A DNA stretch of 64,000 nucleotides from Aristolochia californica (GCA_029961685.1 JARWKL010000008.1:28211619-28275618), one strand, 5' to 3'; shown: positions 1-10,125, counted from the first letter of the stretch. Notes: generated from the sequence alone by a model not told the origin. Numbers and translations: made by a program.

Positions 1-239
1 TCGTCATCGGATGGTGCTCCACCTCATCCTTCCCCCCGTGGCGTCACTGGCAGATTTTTCTTGATATTTTGGATATTGTATCCACCATTTCTTATACTTC
101 GTCTCATATACTTAGATCAGCCATTTCGGTTGCTGATTTGTGTGCCTAGGTCCCCCCCTTCAATCTCTTATTATTAGGGGAGGTCTCCCTTGATGTATCT
201 TCCCTTTCTTTGAAATAAGTTTATCATCATTAAAAAAAA
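1..239 (+). mobile_element. LINE 3' end (RNase H C-terminus, 3' UTR, A-tail)
   Basis: The first 149 bases encode the last part of an RNase H-like domain (VIGWCSTSS) ending in TAG. A short 3' UTR follows and closes with a run of eight A at 232-239, the usual end of a LINE inserted by target-primed reverse transcription. It matches 14425-14663 almost base for base, where more of the domain is visible. The 5' part lies outside the window. Confidence 0.7.
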
Positions 240-313
240 GTTGACTGCCACTAACTCCATGCCTTGGTGTTCAGGCACTAGTCCGTATGTGCCCAGCCTA
301 TACGTGCAGTGCG

Positions 314-905
314 TAGGGGTGGCATCGAGTCGAGCCGAGTTTGAATCTGCATATGTTCAAGCTGGGCTTGATTTCAATACTTCGAACTCAAGCTAGAGCC
401 GAGCCCAGCCTTAAGCTTAAAATTTGAATTGAGCTTGAGCAGGGTTCAAGCTCCAACCTACATTTAAAACTTTGTATAAAATACAAGTCAAATAAATTGT
501 GCATAAAATTTTGCATAAATTTTACTTAAAATTGGGCATGACCTTTGTACATAAACTCTGCATAAAATTGTCTATAAACTCTGCATAAAATTGTTTATAA
601 ACACTGCATAATATTATGCCAATGTGACTTATATAAAAACATGACCTATATACAAAATGTGACTTTTATATACATTTCCCACTCTCTTGAGCCTAGCCAA
701 ACTCGAACTTGTATATGTTCGAGCTTTGCTTGATTTGAATACTTTGAACTTGAGTTCGAGCTCAAGCTTAGCTTTGAGACTAAAATTGGAATCGAGCTCT
801 AGCCCAAGAATTTTAACCAAATTTGAGCTCAAGCTCGAGTCGGGTTTGAACTTTAACCTACATTTAAAACTTTCCATAAAATACATGTTTAATATTAAGT
901 TCAAA
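314..905. mobile_element. hAT-like non-autonomous element end, copy 1
   Basis: The segment starts with TAGGGGTGGCA, a sequence typical of plant hAT terminal inverted repeats, followed by GAGTCGAGCCGAG. Behind it lie AT-rich direct repeats of the CATAAACTCTGCATAAAATTG type and a second diverged GAGC-rich block at 673-860. No transposase is visible. The same family occurs at 14748 and, inverted, at 39380-40042. The far end is uncertain, so the limit is approximate. ORFs in this stretch are shadows of the GAGCTC-rich repeats. Confidence 0.5.
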
Positions 906-1354
906 GAATCCTAAAAGTATGGAAAACAAATAGAGATAATCTTGCATATCAGAGTTATTAAGAAACGACTAGATCTATAACTCATAAAGGATCTCAAAAT
1001 AATTTGTATTGCATAAATTCTGTACTACATTGCATGGAGAGAATAAGGATGAAGGAGATCAAATGGGAGAAATGAGCTTACCTGTGGCCGACATATATTC
1101 TGTGACTTTCGTCTGCAATGCCCAGGTCAGCAATGTCTAAATGCGGTTGTGCGATGAAGAGATTTAAAGCGCTGAAGATGGAACATGGCGGAAATAGGTT
1201 GAGGAAGGACTGAAATAAGAAACTTCCGTAAAATTCTGAGCATGCATATTACTAGTGGTTGGTAATATGCATGCTCTCTTTTCTTTTCTTTTCCATTTTC
1301 CTTGTGCATCCAAACAAGAGAAACCACATTTCTCTTTTTTTTCTCTCTTATTTT
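906..1354. other. Spacer without recognisable gene
   Basis: AT-rich sequence with a CT-rich stretch (1270-1350). It is repeated at 15336-15788 as part of the segmental duplication. I see no coding conservation. Confidence 0.5.
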
Positions 1355-1790
1355 TCATGGGCATCGAAACAAGAGAATCGATCTTTTAGTCCCATTCCTC
1401 TTCTTGGATAAATCTTCCTCTTCCTCAACGTCCGTCATTTTTGAATAACTGGTGCGCCCAACACTGTCAATAATACCATACGGTTTGACATTGTGCACAG
1501 CCCCTTTAGGGAAAAACTTCGCGGAAGGGAGCCAGTCTTGGTTATGAAAAAGCTGAGTCTCATCCCGCTCCGACCACAGATCGTAGCCTCCAGAAAATTG
1601 AGACCTGTTAGCCAAAGCCTTCAACTGCTCGTCGGCTTTGATGGAAAAGAGAGTTGGGGCTCACTCAACAACCTCCCACGGTCGCTCAAGCTCAGAAACT
1701 GCGGCTCTAAGTTCCGCCCTCTGCCTCATTTCGTAAATCTGGCACTCACGGCAAAGACAGGCCTTTAGGAGCTGTTTGGCTTTTTTGGCC
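1355..1790 (-). pseudogene. Unidentified host-like exon, copy 1
   Basis: On the minus strand an open stretch begins right after a GATGCAG acceptor-like site (near 1790) and encodes a basic, Arg/Lys-rich start followed by GGYDLWSERDETQLF and a conserved-looking segment with FFPKGAVHNVKPYG. Compared with copy 2 (15789-16202) it holds a TGA after PWEVVE, so the frame is broken there. It looks like a plant protein-coding exon rather than a transposon protein, but I cannot name the family. It lies downstream of the LTR-like promoter at 2164-2172 on the same strand, so it may be a captured exon or element leader. Three copies exist in the window. Confidence 0.4.
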
Positions 1791-1979
1791 TGCATCCGTT
1801 TCCACTGCCATTTCGAGACTCCGTCGAGGTTGGTACAAGGCCCCCCACCCAGTTTGTCACGAGGTCAGATGAGCCTAAACTCACTTGGGCTAGCGGAACT
1901 CCAACTCCTGTGATGGCCTACCTTCAATTCGTCAAAGGTAGTACAGCCTCTCACCCCTTAGATCAACGTTGCAAACTCC

Positions 1980-2175
1980 TTCCTCTCAAATGAAGCACGA
2001 GCAATGAAAGATAGAAAGACAATGGAATAGGAAGAGAAAGTAACCTTGTATTAATACTAGAGAAGATTACAAGGAGTGACCATCCATGGTGGAAGCCCAG
2101 CACTCTACAAAAACTCTCCCTCTCGTCTATGCTGAATGAATCTACAAGGGTTGAATGCCTTGGTATTTATAGGCT
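1980..2175 (-). promoter_or_regulatory. LTR-like promoter and transcribed leader, copy 1
   Basis: The minus strand carries CTATAAATA at 2172-2164, a canonical plant TATA box. Downstream (to lower coordinates) comes a leader with a CTTGTAATC...AATACAAGG stretch and a T/C-rich region, resembling the R/U5 part of a plant gypsy LTR. No second LTR or PBS was found, so this is a remnant. Equivalent TATA boxes lie at 16571-16579 and 27728-27736. Confidence 0.45.
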
Positions 2176-2562
2176 TCAACCTCTCCCTTCTCTCATGCTT
2201 CCGTCCAATGAGAGCAGAGATCCTCCCTTATAAAATCTCCTTGATTTGATCCTCCATTCAAATCCCTTGATTTGCTCATTTTTTTCAAAATTCGTTTTAC
2301 CATTGTTATTTTCCTTATACACTTTGTTAGCCGAATCATTCTTTCTCTCATATTCGGTTAATTTTTCAGTAGTAAATAAAGATGAAGCTAATGTTTTTAC
2401 TTCCCGTGGGCTTAGCAAGAATTGAGAAGACGGGAAGTAAAGACATTAGCTTCAGCTTTATCTACTACTGAAAAGTTAATCGAATATGAGAGAGAATTAT
2501 TCGGCTAATAAAGTGCCTAAGGAAAATAACAATGGTATAACGAATTTTAAGAAGAAGGAGAA
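2176..2562. repeat. Inverted repeat of gypsy gag, copy 1
   Basis: Two arms of about 120-130 bp, at 2285-2405 (read on minus) and 2434-2558 (read on plus), encode the same gag segment (EKLTEYERKN, NKV, KENNNG). They are separated by a spacer of about 28 bp. A transcript through this point would fold into a long imperfect hairpin. The left arm continues into the LTR-like promoter region. The same structure is at 16583-16975 and 27740-28130. Confidence 0.75.
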
Positions 2563-3104
2563 AGGGGAGTACGGATATGGCCTAACCAATGCACCTACAA
2601 CATTTTTCACTCTCATGAGCGAGGTATTTCCCGAAAACTTGGACAAGTTTGTCGTTGTTTATTTGCATGACATTGTGGTGTACAACAAGAGTTTGGACGA
2701 GCACAAGAAACACCTTCGAAACGTTGAGAAATAATCAGCTGTATGTCAAGGAGGAGAAGTGCTCCTTTGGGTTGCAAGAGGTGTCCTTTCTTGGACATTG
2801 GATAGGGGGAGGACGGATATGGATGGACAGCAAGAAGGTGGAGGTTGTGCATGACTAGTCGATCCCTTCCAAGGTGATTGAGCTTAGGAGTTACCATGGT
2901 CTTGCAAATTATTACAGGAGGTTTATCAAGGGCTTCTCAGCTATAGCAGCCCCCTTGACCGACCTTCTCAAGAAAGACCAAAAGTGGCAATGGACGGACT
3001 CATGCCAAAGAGCATTCCAACGGCTAAAGGACACCATGGTGGCTGAACCAGTGCTGCACCTTGCTGATTTCAGCAAGCCGTTTGAGGTAAATACAGATGC
3101 CTCC
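2434..3104 (+). pseudogene. Ty3/gypsy gag-pol remnant, copy 1 (internally deleted)
   Basis: After the gag tail, sequence at about 2569 jumps straight to the middle of RT (GLTNAPTTFF), skipping about 1.2 kb present in copy 2 between 16972 and 18196. The missing part contains the CCHC region, protease and N-terminal RT. The YxDD box reads YLHD, so the second-position Asp is lost. A 13-nt deletion after HLR shifts frame into a second ORF (2649-2858), and a TAG follows at VVHD. The connection and RNase H start follow ([25 protein letters not shown]), ending at NTDAS where pararetrovirus sequence begins. The family is a plant chromovirus-type Metaviridae element. It is dead. Confidence 0.85.
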
Positions 3105-3400
3105 AAACAAAAGGATATGAATCCTTTGTAGGAAATAATCTATTATTATGTATTGGATTCTTAGGAAGATGGACTAGTTCTAGTACCACCAGGTTTAAAG
3201 TTAAGGTAGATGATGTAGTAAATGTAATAGGTAATAAAGGAATCAAATTACTTAAACCTATTAAATATTCTCCAAATATTTTGGTAGGACTAGAATGGAA
3301 TCTTAAATTTAGAGAAAAAAAAATAATTAGTCCCGAAGAAAGTATCATGTATACAGACACAAAGGGTAACATAAACATTAGATTTAATAGCTACGAACAA
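3105..3400 (+). pseudogene. Pararetrovirus movement protein C-terminal fragment, copy A
   Basis: The sequence opens inside the MP at [14 protein letters not shown], directly joined to gypsy RNase H. It contains the 30K-type MP core region (FKVKVDDVV, then GLEWNLKF) that moves plant virus genomes through plasmodesmata. The same join occurs at 18723, so the chimera predates the segmental duplication. A TAG at 3129-3131 lies close to the junction. Confidence 0.8.
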
Positions 3401-4760
3401 AAAAATACAGAGGACACTGATTTAGTTTATATTGAATTAGAAACAGATGAAATAATATATCCTAAGGAACTAGAATTAAAATTGGTAGAAAGAGAACTTC
3501 TTCACCTGGAAGAAGATCTGATAAAAAACAAGAGGATAAAAGAAGAAGAATACTTGTATTACGACAGTGAAATGAAGATTAGAATAGGAAAAATGCCTTT
3601 AGAACCAAAAGAAGATGAAACCGTTAGTATCAAAGAATATATGGATGAAGAAAGTTCTACTAATATTCCTGGAAGTAGTTACACTACGTATCCAAGACCT
3701 CCACCTAGAGAAGTATATTATTCAGGAAACATACCTAGGATTCCTTATAGTGAACCCATAAGTTTGGATAGAAAAATACATTCAAAGGGAAAACAGAAAA
3801 GAAATAGAAAGACCTATAACTTTTCAGGAAAAGGGCAAAGGAAAAATTCTTAATCTTTCAGCCCATGATCCTCAAGAATGGACAACTGTATTAGACCTTT
3901 GGAAAAACCAAGTAGTATCAGATTATATCCAGAACATTTCATCCCAAGATGTAGAAGAAATTTATAGGTACTTAGAAACACTACTAGGAGAAAGCGTTAA
4001 AGCTTTATGGGAAAGCTACAAAAGAAGTAATCCAGAAGAATTTGGTCATTTAATGGGCCTAGGATCCAACCCTTATAATTTTGTTAACAAAGTTTACCAG
4101 TTAGTAACAGGAGATGACCCTAATTTAGGTTCTATAACACTACAGAAAGATGTTGTAGTTTACTTGGAACAACTTAGTTTACATAATTATAAATATGTTA
4201 AAAAATTCCTACAAGACTACTTTTATTATACCTGCATTTCAGGTAATGCCTTTAACAAAGACTTAGGAATCAAATTATTTAGAAAACTACTTGGAGCTTT
4301 AGGAAACGAAATTTATAACAATGGCAAAACATAGAATCAACAAACCCTACATCGGTATACTCTATCGGACAGAGAACAAAATTCATTATGACAATTCTCC
4401 AAGAAAAATGTACAGATATCTAGATACAAAGACAGCTTAAGGGAAATGACTTTGGCTTCTGCAAACAGATATATACTACTCAAGCTTATGGTCTAAAAGA
4501 TTAAAGACAAAAACCTAGAAATAAAAGATATTTTAAGAAAGGATATTTTATCCGAAGATCTAAGAGTAGAAAGCCTTACCTGAACAAAGATAGACATGTC
4601 AGAAGATACAACCCAAAAAGAACTTATAAAAATAAATTATCATGTTATATTTGTGGTCAGACAGAACACTTAGCCAACACTTGCCCTAAAAGACAGAACA
4701 TTAATTCTAGAAGATCCACCCTTGTAGAAAACGTACAACAAGATCTTATAGAAGTAGATG
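3400..4760 (+). pseudogene. Pararetrovirus coat protein region with CCHC knuckle, copy A
   Basis: The acidic, Glu/Lys-rich coat N-terminus (ELETDEIIYPKELELKL) is in frame with the MP up to 3853, where a frameshift occurs (KGKQKRN). The coat core continues as SAHDPQEW, then GSNPYNFVNKVYQLV and YYTCISGNAFNKDLG, to 4334 and further with stops. The basic arm is followed by a zinc knuckle at 4643-4684 (CYICGQTEHLANTC, CX2CX4HX4C), which binds viral RNA in the family. Several stops show it is not functional. Confidence 0.85.
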
Positions 4761-4765
4761 AATAT

Positions 4766-5620
4766 ATGTCAGACACAGAATCCATCTATAGTATTGTAAG
4801 CATACCCAATGCTCCTTTAGATACATCAAACTCTGATGAAGATCTTGTCCTAGACCTTAATATTGAAGAAAACCTTGACCTTATGGATACAGTAATAGAA
4901 TGTACCCATACCTGGTCCTGGAATACTGGTTTAGACAGTAACCCCTGCTTTAAATGCTCCTGGTATCCTAGTAAGAAACAAAGAGCAATATGCACTCAAT
5001 GTTTCCTAAAAGCTTGTATTCCTTGCTTAAAACTCTTAGGTATTGAACATATAGAATCCCCTAATCATAATAAGGTATACAATACTAAATTGGAAATTAT
5101 GGCCAGAAAAATAGAAAATTGTGAGGCAGAAATAACTCTTCTCAAACATAGATTAGATACAGTAGAAAAATATTCTTATGATGGTATCACTGTAGGATTA
5201 GAAGAACCAGAAACTTCCTACGTATGTAACCAAGATAAATCTTTTTCCAGTATCCTTGTTAGAGCAAAGATTATTTTCCCCAACAAACAATCCCTCGTGT
5301 TAGATGCTTTAGTAAATTCCGGCTGTACCAAATGTATTATCCATAGAAGATTAGTTCCTCCTCAGTTCCTTAAGAAAACCAATAAACAAGTGTTTAGCTA
5401 ACAGGTAGATGGTACCTATAACCCATATACAACCTCTTATGATGAAGGGCAAATCCAGTTCTTTATAACCTGTTCAACTTTTTCTGGATCTTATCCTTTA
5501 CCTTTAACATGGGTTAGAGATCTCAAACTCAAAGTAGACTTTATTTTAGGTCTTAATTTTATTCTTCATAACAAAGGTTCTCTTTACTCCTTGTTTGCAA
5601 TGTCCTTTTTACAACTATCT
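4766..5620 (+). pseudogene. Pararetrovirus Cys-rich domain and aspartic protease, copy A
   Basis: Residues 1-90 carry a Cys/Trp-rich domain (CTHTWSWNTG, then three CXXC-like pairs) known between coat and protease in badna/tungro-like caulimovirids. A short coiled-coil (ARKIENCEAEITLLKHRLD) follows, then the protease. Its active site reads DALVNSGCTK where other copies have DALVDSGCTK, so the catalytic Asp is Asn. The frame stops at 5401 after KTNKQVFS. Protease-like sequence continues (FILGLNFILH) to about 5620, where an inverted fragment starts. Confidence 0.85.
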
Positions 5621-5627
5621 TAAGAAT

Positions 5628-5672
5628 TAATGTTCTGTCTTTTAGGGCAAGTGTTGGCTAAGTGTTCTGTCT
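5628..5672 (-). other. Inverted zinc-knuckle fragment at array start
   Basis: About 45 bases here are the reverse complement of the coat zinc-knuckle region at 4660-4710. They form a head-to-head join that ends in the near-palindrome TGTTCTGTCTGACAGAACA. Array 2 begins the same way at about 21280. This marks the recombination point from which the leader array was amplified. Confidence 0.7.
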
Positions 5673-5759
5673 GACAGAACATTAAAAGACAGAAGTGTTT
5701 TAGGAACTACCTTCTGGAAGTTTTTACCACTATCTTTTCCTTCTCTTACGATTGCTTTC

Positions 5760-5831
5760 ATGCTTATACTTTTCATAATATTAGGCATCGTTCTTGTTAC
5801 CTTAATACTTACTGTTTTTATTGTGTTTTGA
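5760..5831 (+). CDS. Leader micro-ORF A (23-aa hydrophobic peptide), array 1 unit 1
   Basis: This 72-nt frame starts MLILFIILGIVLVTL and ends in TGA. It is predicted to be one membrane-spanning helix with no soluble part. The same length and start codon are kept in nearly all units (6670, 7585, 8519, 9421, 10341, 11466, 21406, 22331, 23197, 24112). The unit at about 12372 has CTG in place of ATG. Comparison with divergent minus-strand copies shows mainly synonymous change. It lies in the viral leader. I know of no described caulimovirid protein of this kind, and translation is inferred only. Confidence 0.4.
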   Translation: MLILFIILGIVLVTLILTVFIVF

Positions 5832-6904
5832 GTATTTTCGTTTTCGTTCATATTTACTACTTTATTTTAAGACGTTATTACAGAAAGGTATATAAGGTTG
5901 GAAACTACTGGGTGAGGGCTAAGCCCTGACAAACGCCTCTGCCTCAGTTGAGCCAAGCGTTGCTCTCAGTTGTCACAACGCCGCTGTACCTTTTTATGTA
6001 TATTTGGTTAATTAATAAGATAATAAAACAGTTTTTGAGATTTGTTTTACGAATATTACCTATATATTACTTTTACTTAGGATTATTATGTAATACCTTA
6101 AGAGATTATTGTGCAATATGATAGGAACTTATAGCTACATATTGTTCTTGGTAATAATAGCATTAGAATTATTAGGATATTTTATATTTCTCCTAGAACA
6201 AGTAAATAATCTTTTACCCTCTGATATATTCTTATTCCTTAATATTTTAGCCAGAATCATAGATAGAACCTTAGATACATGATTTTTATGTTTATTGCTT
6301 TAACAATAGTCTTCTGTAATTTAGTTTTCTTTAGTTTTGTCTGTTTTACCTTATCTTATATTCATACAAAACATTTGTAGAGACTCCTAGGCAAATATTT
6401 ATACCTAGAAGACAAGTAATTAGAAGAACCCCAAATAATTCACCTCTAAATACTCCAGATTAAAGCAGATTAAAGTAGTACCCCTTCAAATTAGTATCTA
6501 GAGGGAGAGAGGGAGGCTAAGTGTTCTGACAGAACATTAAAAACAGGAGCGTTTTAGGAACTACCTTCTGGCTAAGTGTTATGACAGAACATTAAAAGAC
6601 AAAAACGTTTTAGGATCTACCTTCTGGAAGTTTTTACAATTATCTTTTCCTTCTCTTACAATTGCTTTCATGCTTATACTTTTCATAATATTAGGCATCG
6701 TTCTTGTTACCTTAATACTTACTGCTTTTATTGTGTGTTGAGTATTTTCGTTTTTGTTCATATTTACTACTTTATTTTAAGACGTTATTACAGAAAGGTA
6801 TATAAGGCTGGAAACTACTGGGTAAGGGCTAAGCCCTGACAAACGCCTCTGCCTCAGTTGAGCCAAGCGTTGCTCTCGGTTGTCACAACACCGCTGTACC
6901 TTTT

Positions 6905-7192
6905 ATGTATATTTGGTTAATTAATAAGATAATAAAACAGTTGTTGAGATTTGTTTTGCGAATATTACCTATATATTACTTATACTTAGGATTATTATAT
7001 AATACCTTAAAGAGATTATTGTGCAATATCATAGGAACTTATAGCTACATATTGTTCTTTGTAATAATAGCATTAGAATTATTTGGATATTGTATATTTC
7101 TCCCAGAACAAGTAGATAATCTTTTAGCCTCTGATATATTCTTATTCCTTAATATTTTAGCCAGAATCATAGATAGAACCTTAGATACATGA
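6905..7192 (+). CDS. Leader ORF B, fused long form (95 aa, two or more membrane segments)
   Basis: This is the only unit in which the two halves of B lie in one frame. An extra A near 7010 joins MYIWLINKIIKQLLR... to NIIGTYSYILFF...LPEQVDNLL. In other units the first half stops after about 41 codons and the second half is open without ATG. The second half is conserved in the divergent copy on minus near 53400-53560 (GTYTYILF, LPEQLENLL). The hydrophobic stretches suggest a membrane protein. The stop TGA overlaps the start of ORF C as ATGA. The fusion may be a chance indel. Confidence 0.35.
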   Translation: MYIWLINKIIKQLLRFVLRILPIYYLYLGLLYNTLKRLLCNIIGTYSYILFFVIIALELFGYCIFLPEQVDNLLASDIFLFLNILARIIDRTLDT

Positions 7193-7374
7193 TTTTTATC
7201 TTTAATGCTTTAACAATAGTCTTCTGTAATTTATTTATTTTTAGTTTTGTCTGTTTTACCTTATATTTATATTCATTTAGAAGATTTGTAGGGACTCCTA
7301 GGCCAATATTTATACCTAGAAGACAAGTAATTAGAAGAACCCCAAACAATTCACCTCTAAATACTCTAGATTAA
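7189..7374 (+). CDS. Leader ORF C (61 aa, membrane anchor with basic Pro tail), unit 2
   Basis: Residues 1-30 form one hydrophobic helix starting MIFIFNALTIVF. Residues 30-61 form a basic tail with RRFV, TPRPIFIPRRQVIRR and NNSPLN. The start overlaps the stop of ORF B (ATGA), an arrangement used by caulimovirids for termination-reinitiation. It ends shortly before the truncated PBS. Intact versions exist in at least six other places, including divergent copies. I recognise no family. Confidence 0.45.
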   Translation: MIFIFNALTIVFCNLFIFSFVCFTLYLYSFRRFVGTPRPIFIPRRQVIRRTPNNSPLNTLD

Positions 7375-7584
7375 AGCAGATTAAAGTAGTACCCCTCCGA
7401 ATTGGTATCTAGAGGGAGGGAGGGAGGGAGCTAAATGTTCTGACTGAACATGAAAAGACAGAAGCGTTTTAGGAACTACCTTCTGGCTAACTGTTCTGAC
7501 AGAACATTAAAAGACAGAAGCGTTTTAGGAACTACCTTCTGGAAGTTTTTACAACTATCTTTTCCTTCTCTTACGATTGCTTTC

Positions 7585-7656
7585 ATGCTTATACTTTTCA
7601 TAGTATTAGGCATCGTTTTTGTTACCTTAATACTTATTGCTTTTATTGCGTGTTGA
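7585..7656 (+). CDS. Leader micro-ORF A, array 1 unit 3
   Basis: A 23-codon hydrophobic frame as in unit 1 (MLILFIVLGIVFVTL), with TGA stop. It is extended upstream in frame by an accidental ATG at 7450 in the inverted zinc-knuckle segment, so the internal ATG at 7585 is the conserved start. Confidence 0.4.
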   Translation: MLILFIVLGIVFVTLILIAFIAC

Positions 7657-9026
7657 GTATTTTCGTTTTTGTTCAAATTTACTACTTTATTTTGAGACTT
7701 TATTACAGAAAGGTATATAAGGCTTGAAACTACTGGGTGAGGGTTAAGCCCTGACAAACGCCTCTGCCTCAGTTGAGCCAAGCGTTGCTCTCGGTTATCA
7801 CAACGCCGCTGTACCTTTTTATGTATATTTGGTTAATTAATAAGATAATAAAACAGTTTTTGAGATTTGTTTTGCGAATATTACTTATACTTAGGATTAT
7901 TATATAATACCTTAAGAGATTATTGTGCAATATCATAGGAACTTATAGCTACATATTGTTCTTGGTAATAATAGCATTAGAATTATTTGGATATTTTATA
8001 ATTCTCCCAGAACAAATAGATAATCTTTTAGCCTCTGATATATTCTTATTCCTTAATATTTTAGCTTGAATCATAGATAGAACCTTAGATACATGATTTT
8101 CATGTTTATAGCTTTAACAATAGTCTTCTGTAATTTAGTTATCTTTAGTTTTGTCTGTTTGACTTTATCTTTTTATTCATATAGATGATTTGTAGAGACT
8201 CCTAGTCAAATATTTATACCTAGAAGACTAGTATTTAGAAGAACCCCAAATAATTCACCTCTAAATACTCCAGATTAAAGCAGATTAAAGTAGTAGCCCT
8301 CCGAATTGGTATCGAGAGGGAGGGTGAGCGGGCGGGAGGGAGGCGAGGGAGGGAGGGAGGGAAGCTAAGTGTTCTGACAGAACATTAAAAGACAGAAGCG
8401 TTTTAGGAACTACCTTCTGGCTAAATGTTTTGACAGAACATTAAAAGACAGAAGCGGTTTAGGAACTACCTTCTGGAAGTTTTTACAACTATCTTTTCCT
8501 TCTCTTATGATTGCTTTCATGCTTATACTTTTCATAGTATTAGGCATCGTTTTTGTTACCTTAATACTTACTACTTTTATTGTGTGTTGAGTATTTTCGT
8601 TTTAGTTCAAATTTACTACTTTATTTTGAGACGTTATTACAGAAAGGTATATAAGGCTGGAAACTACTGGGAGACGGCTAAGCCCTGACAAACGCCTCTG
8701 CCTCAGTTGAGCCAAGCGTTGCTCTCGGTTATCACAACGCCGCTGTACCTTTTTATGTATATTTGGTTAATTAATAAGATAATCAAACAGTTTTTGAGAT
8801 TTGTTTTGCGAATATTACTTATACTTAGGATTATTATATAATACCTTAAGCGATTATTGTGCAATATCATAGGAACTTATAGCTACATATTGTTTTTGGT
8901 AATAATAGCATTAGAATTATTTGGATATTTTATATTTCTCCCAGAACAAGTAGATAATCTTTTAGCCTCTGATATATTTTTATTCCTTAATATTTTAGCT
9001 AGAATCATAGATAGATCCTTAGATAC

Positions 9027-9209
9027 ATGATTTTTATCTTTATAGCTTTAACAATAGACTTCTGTAATTTACTTATCTTTAGTTTTGTCTATTTTACCTT
9101 ATCTTTATATTCATACGGAAGATTTGTAGAGACTCCTAGGCAAATATTTATACCTAGAAGACAAGTAATTAGAAGTACCCCAAATAATTCACCTCTAAAT
9201 ACTCATTAA
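9027..9209 (+). CDS. Leader ORF C, array 1 unit 4
   Basis: A 60-residue version with the same anchor and a tail ending in NNSPLNTH, one codon short of the usual TPD end because of a small deletion. It begins at ATGA overlapping the end of frame B. Confidence 0.4.
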   Translation: MIFIFIALTIDFCNLLIFSFVYFTLSLYSYGRFVETPRQIFIPRRQVIRSTPNNSPLNTH

Positions 9210-9939
9210 AGCAGATTAACGTAGTACCCCTCCGAATTGGTATCTAGAGGGAGGGAGGGAGGGAGGCTAAGTGTTCTGACAGAACATTAAAAGACAGAGG
9301 CGTTTTAGGAACTACCTTTTGGCTAAGTGTTCTGACAGAACATTAAAAGACAGAAGCGTTTTAGGTACTACCTTCTGGAAGTTTTTACAACCATCTTTTC
9401 CTTCTCTTCCGATTGCTTTCATGCTTATACTTTTCATAATATTAGGCATCGTTCTTGTTACCTTAATAACTACTGCTCTTATTGTGTGTTGAGTATTTTC
9501 GTTTTTGTTCATATTTACTAGTTTATTTTAAGATGTTATTACAGAAAGGTATATAAGGCTGGAAACTACTGGGTGAGGGCTAATCCCTGACAAACGCCTC
9601 TGCCTCAGTTGAGCCAAGCGTTTCTCTGGGTTGTCACAACGCCGCTGTACCTTTTTATGTATAGTTTGTTAATTAATAAGATAATAAAACAGTTTTTGAG
9701 ATTTGTTTTGCGAATATTTCCTATATATTACTTTTACTTAGGATTATTATATAATTCCTTAAGAGATTATTGTGGAATATCATAGGAACTTATAGCTACA
9801 TATTGTTCTAGGTAATAATAGCATTAGAATTATTTGGATATTTTATATTTCTCCCAGAACAAGTAGATAATCTTTTAGCCTCTGATATATTCTTATTCCT
9901 TAATATTTTAGCCAGAATCATAGATAGATCCTTAGATAC

Positions 9940-10125
9940 ATGATTTTTATCTTTATAGCTTTAACAACAGTCTTCTGTAATTTAGTTATCTTTAGTTTTG
10001 TCTGTTTTACCTTATCTTTATATTCATACAGAAGATTTGTAGAGACTCCTAGGCAAATATTTATACCTAGAAGACAAGTAATTAGAAGAACCCCAAATAA
10101 TTCACCTCTAAATACTCCATATTAA
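9940..10125 (+). CDS. Leader ORF C, array 1 unit 5
   Basis: A full 61-residue form (anchor MIFIFIALTTVFCNL, tail ETPRQIFIPRRQVIRR). Against the copy at 25486-25671 I count about 15 synonymous changes and about 10 mostly conservative replacements, which argues for past selection on the protein. Confidence 0.45.
   Translation: MIFIFIALTTVFCNLVIFSFVCFTLSLYSYRRFVETPRQIFIPRRQVIRRTPNNSPLNTPY

Noticed and set aside
687..914. Overlapping sense/antisense ORFs in the hAT-like element (629-914 and 15063-15342)
   Set aside because: They arise from GAGCTC-rich inverted and direct repeats, and the residue composition is simple (Ser, Leu, Lys).
5675..5700. TGTTCTGACAGAACA as a hormone-receptor response element
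   Set aside because: The half-sites resemble an animal steroid-receptor site, but plants lack these receptors and the palindrome is explained by the inverted coat fragment.
5884..5900. GGTATATAAGG in each array unit as the viral TATA box
   Set aside because: Divergent copies read TATATTAG or TATATGAG there, and a better palindromic TATAAATA box lies upstream at 60951 and 54389, so this is probably an internal leader sequence.
7411..7431. (GGGA)n tracts as promoters or origins
   Set aside because: Their length varies between units and they occur only at truncated PBS joins, so they look like junction filler.
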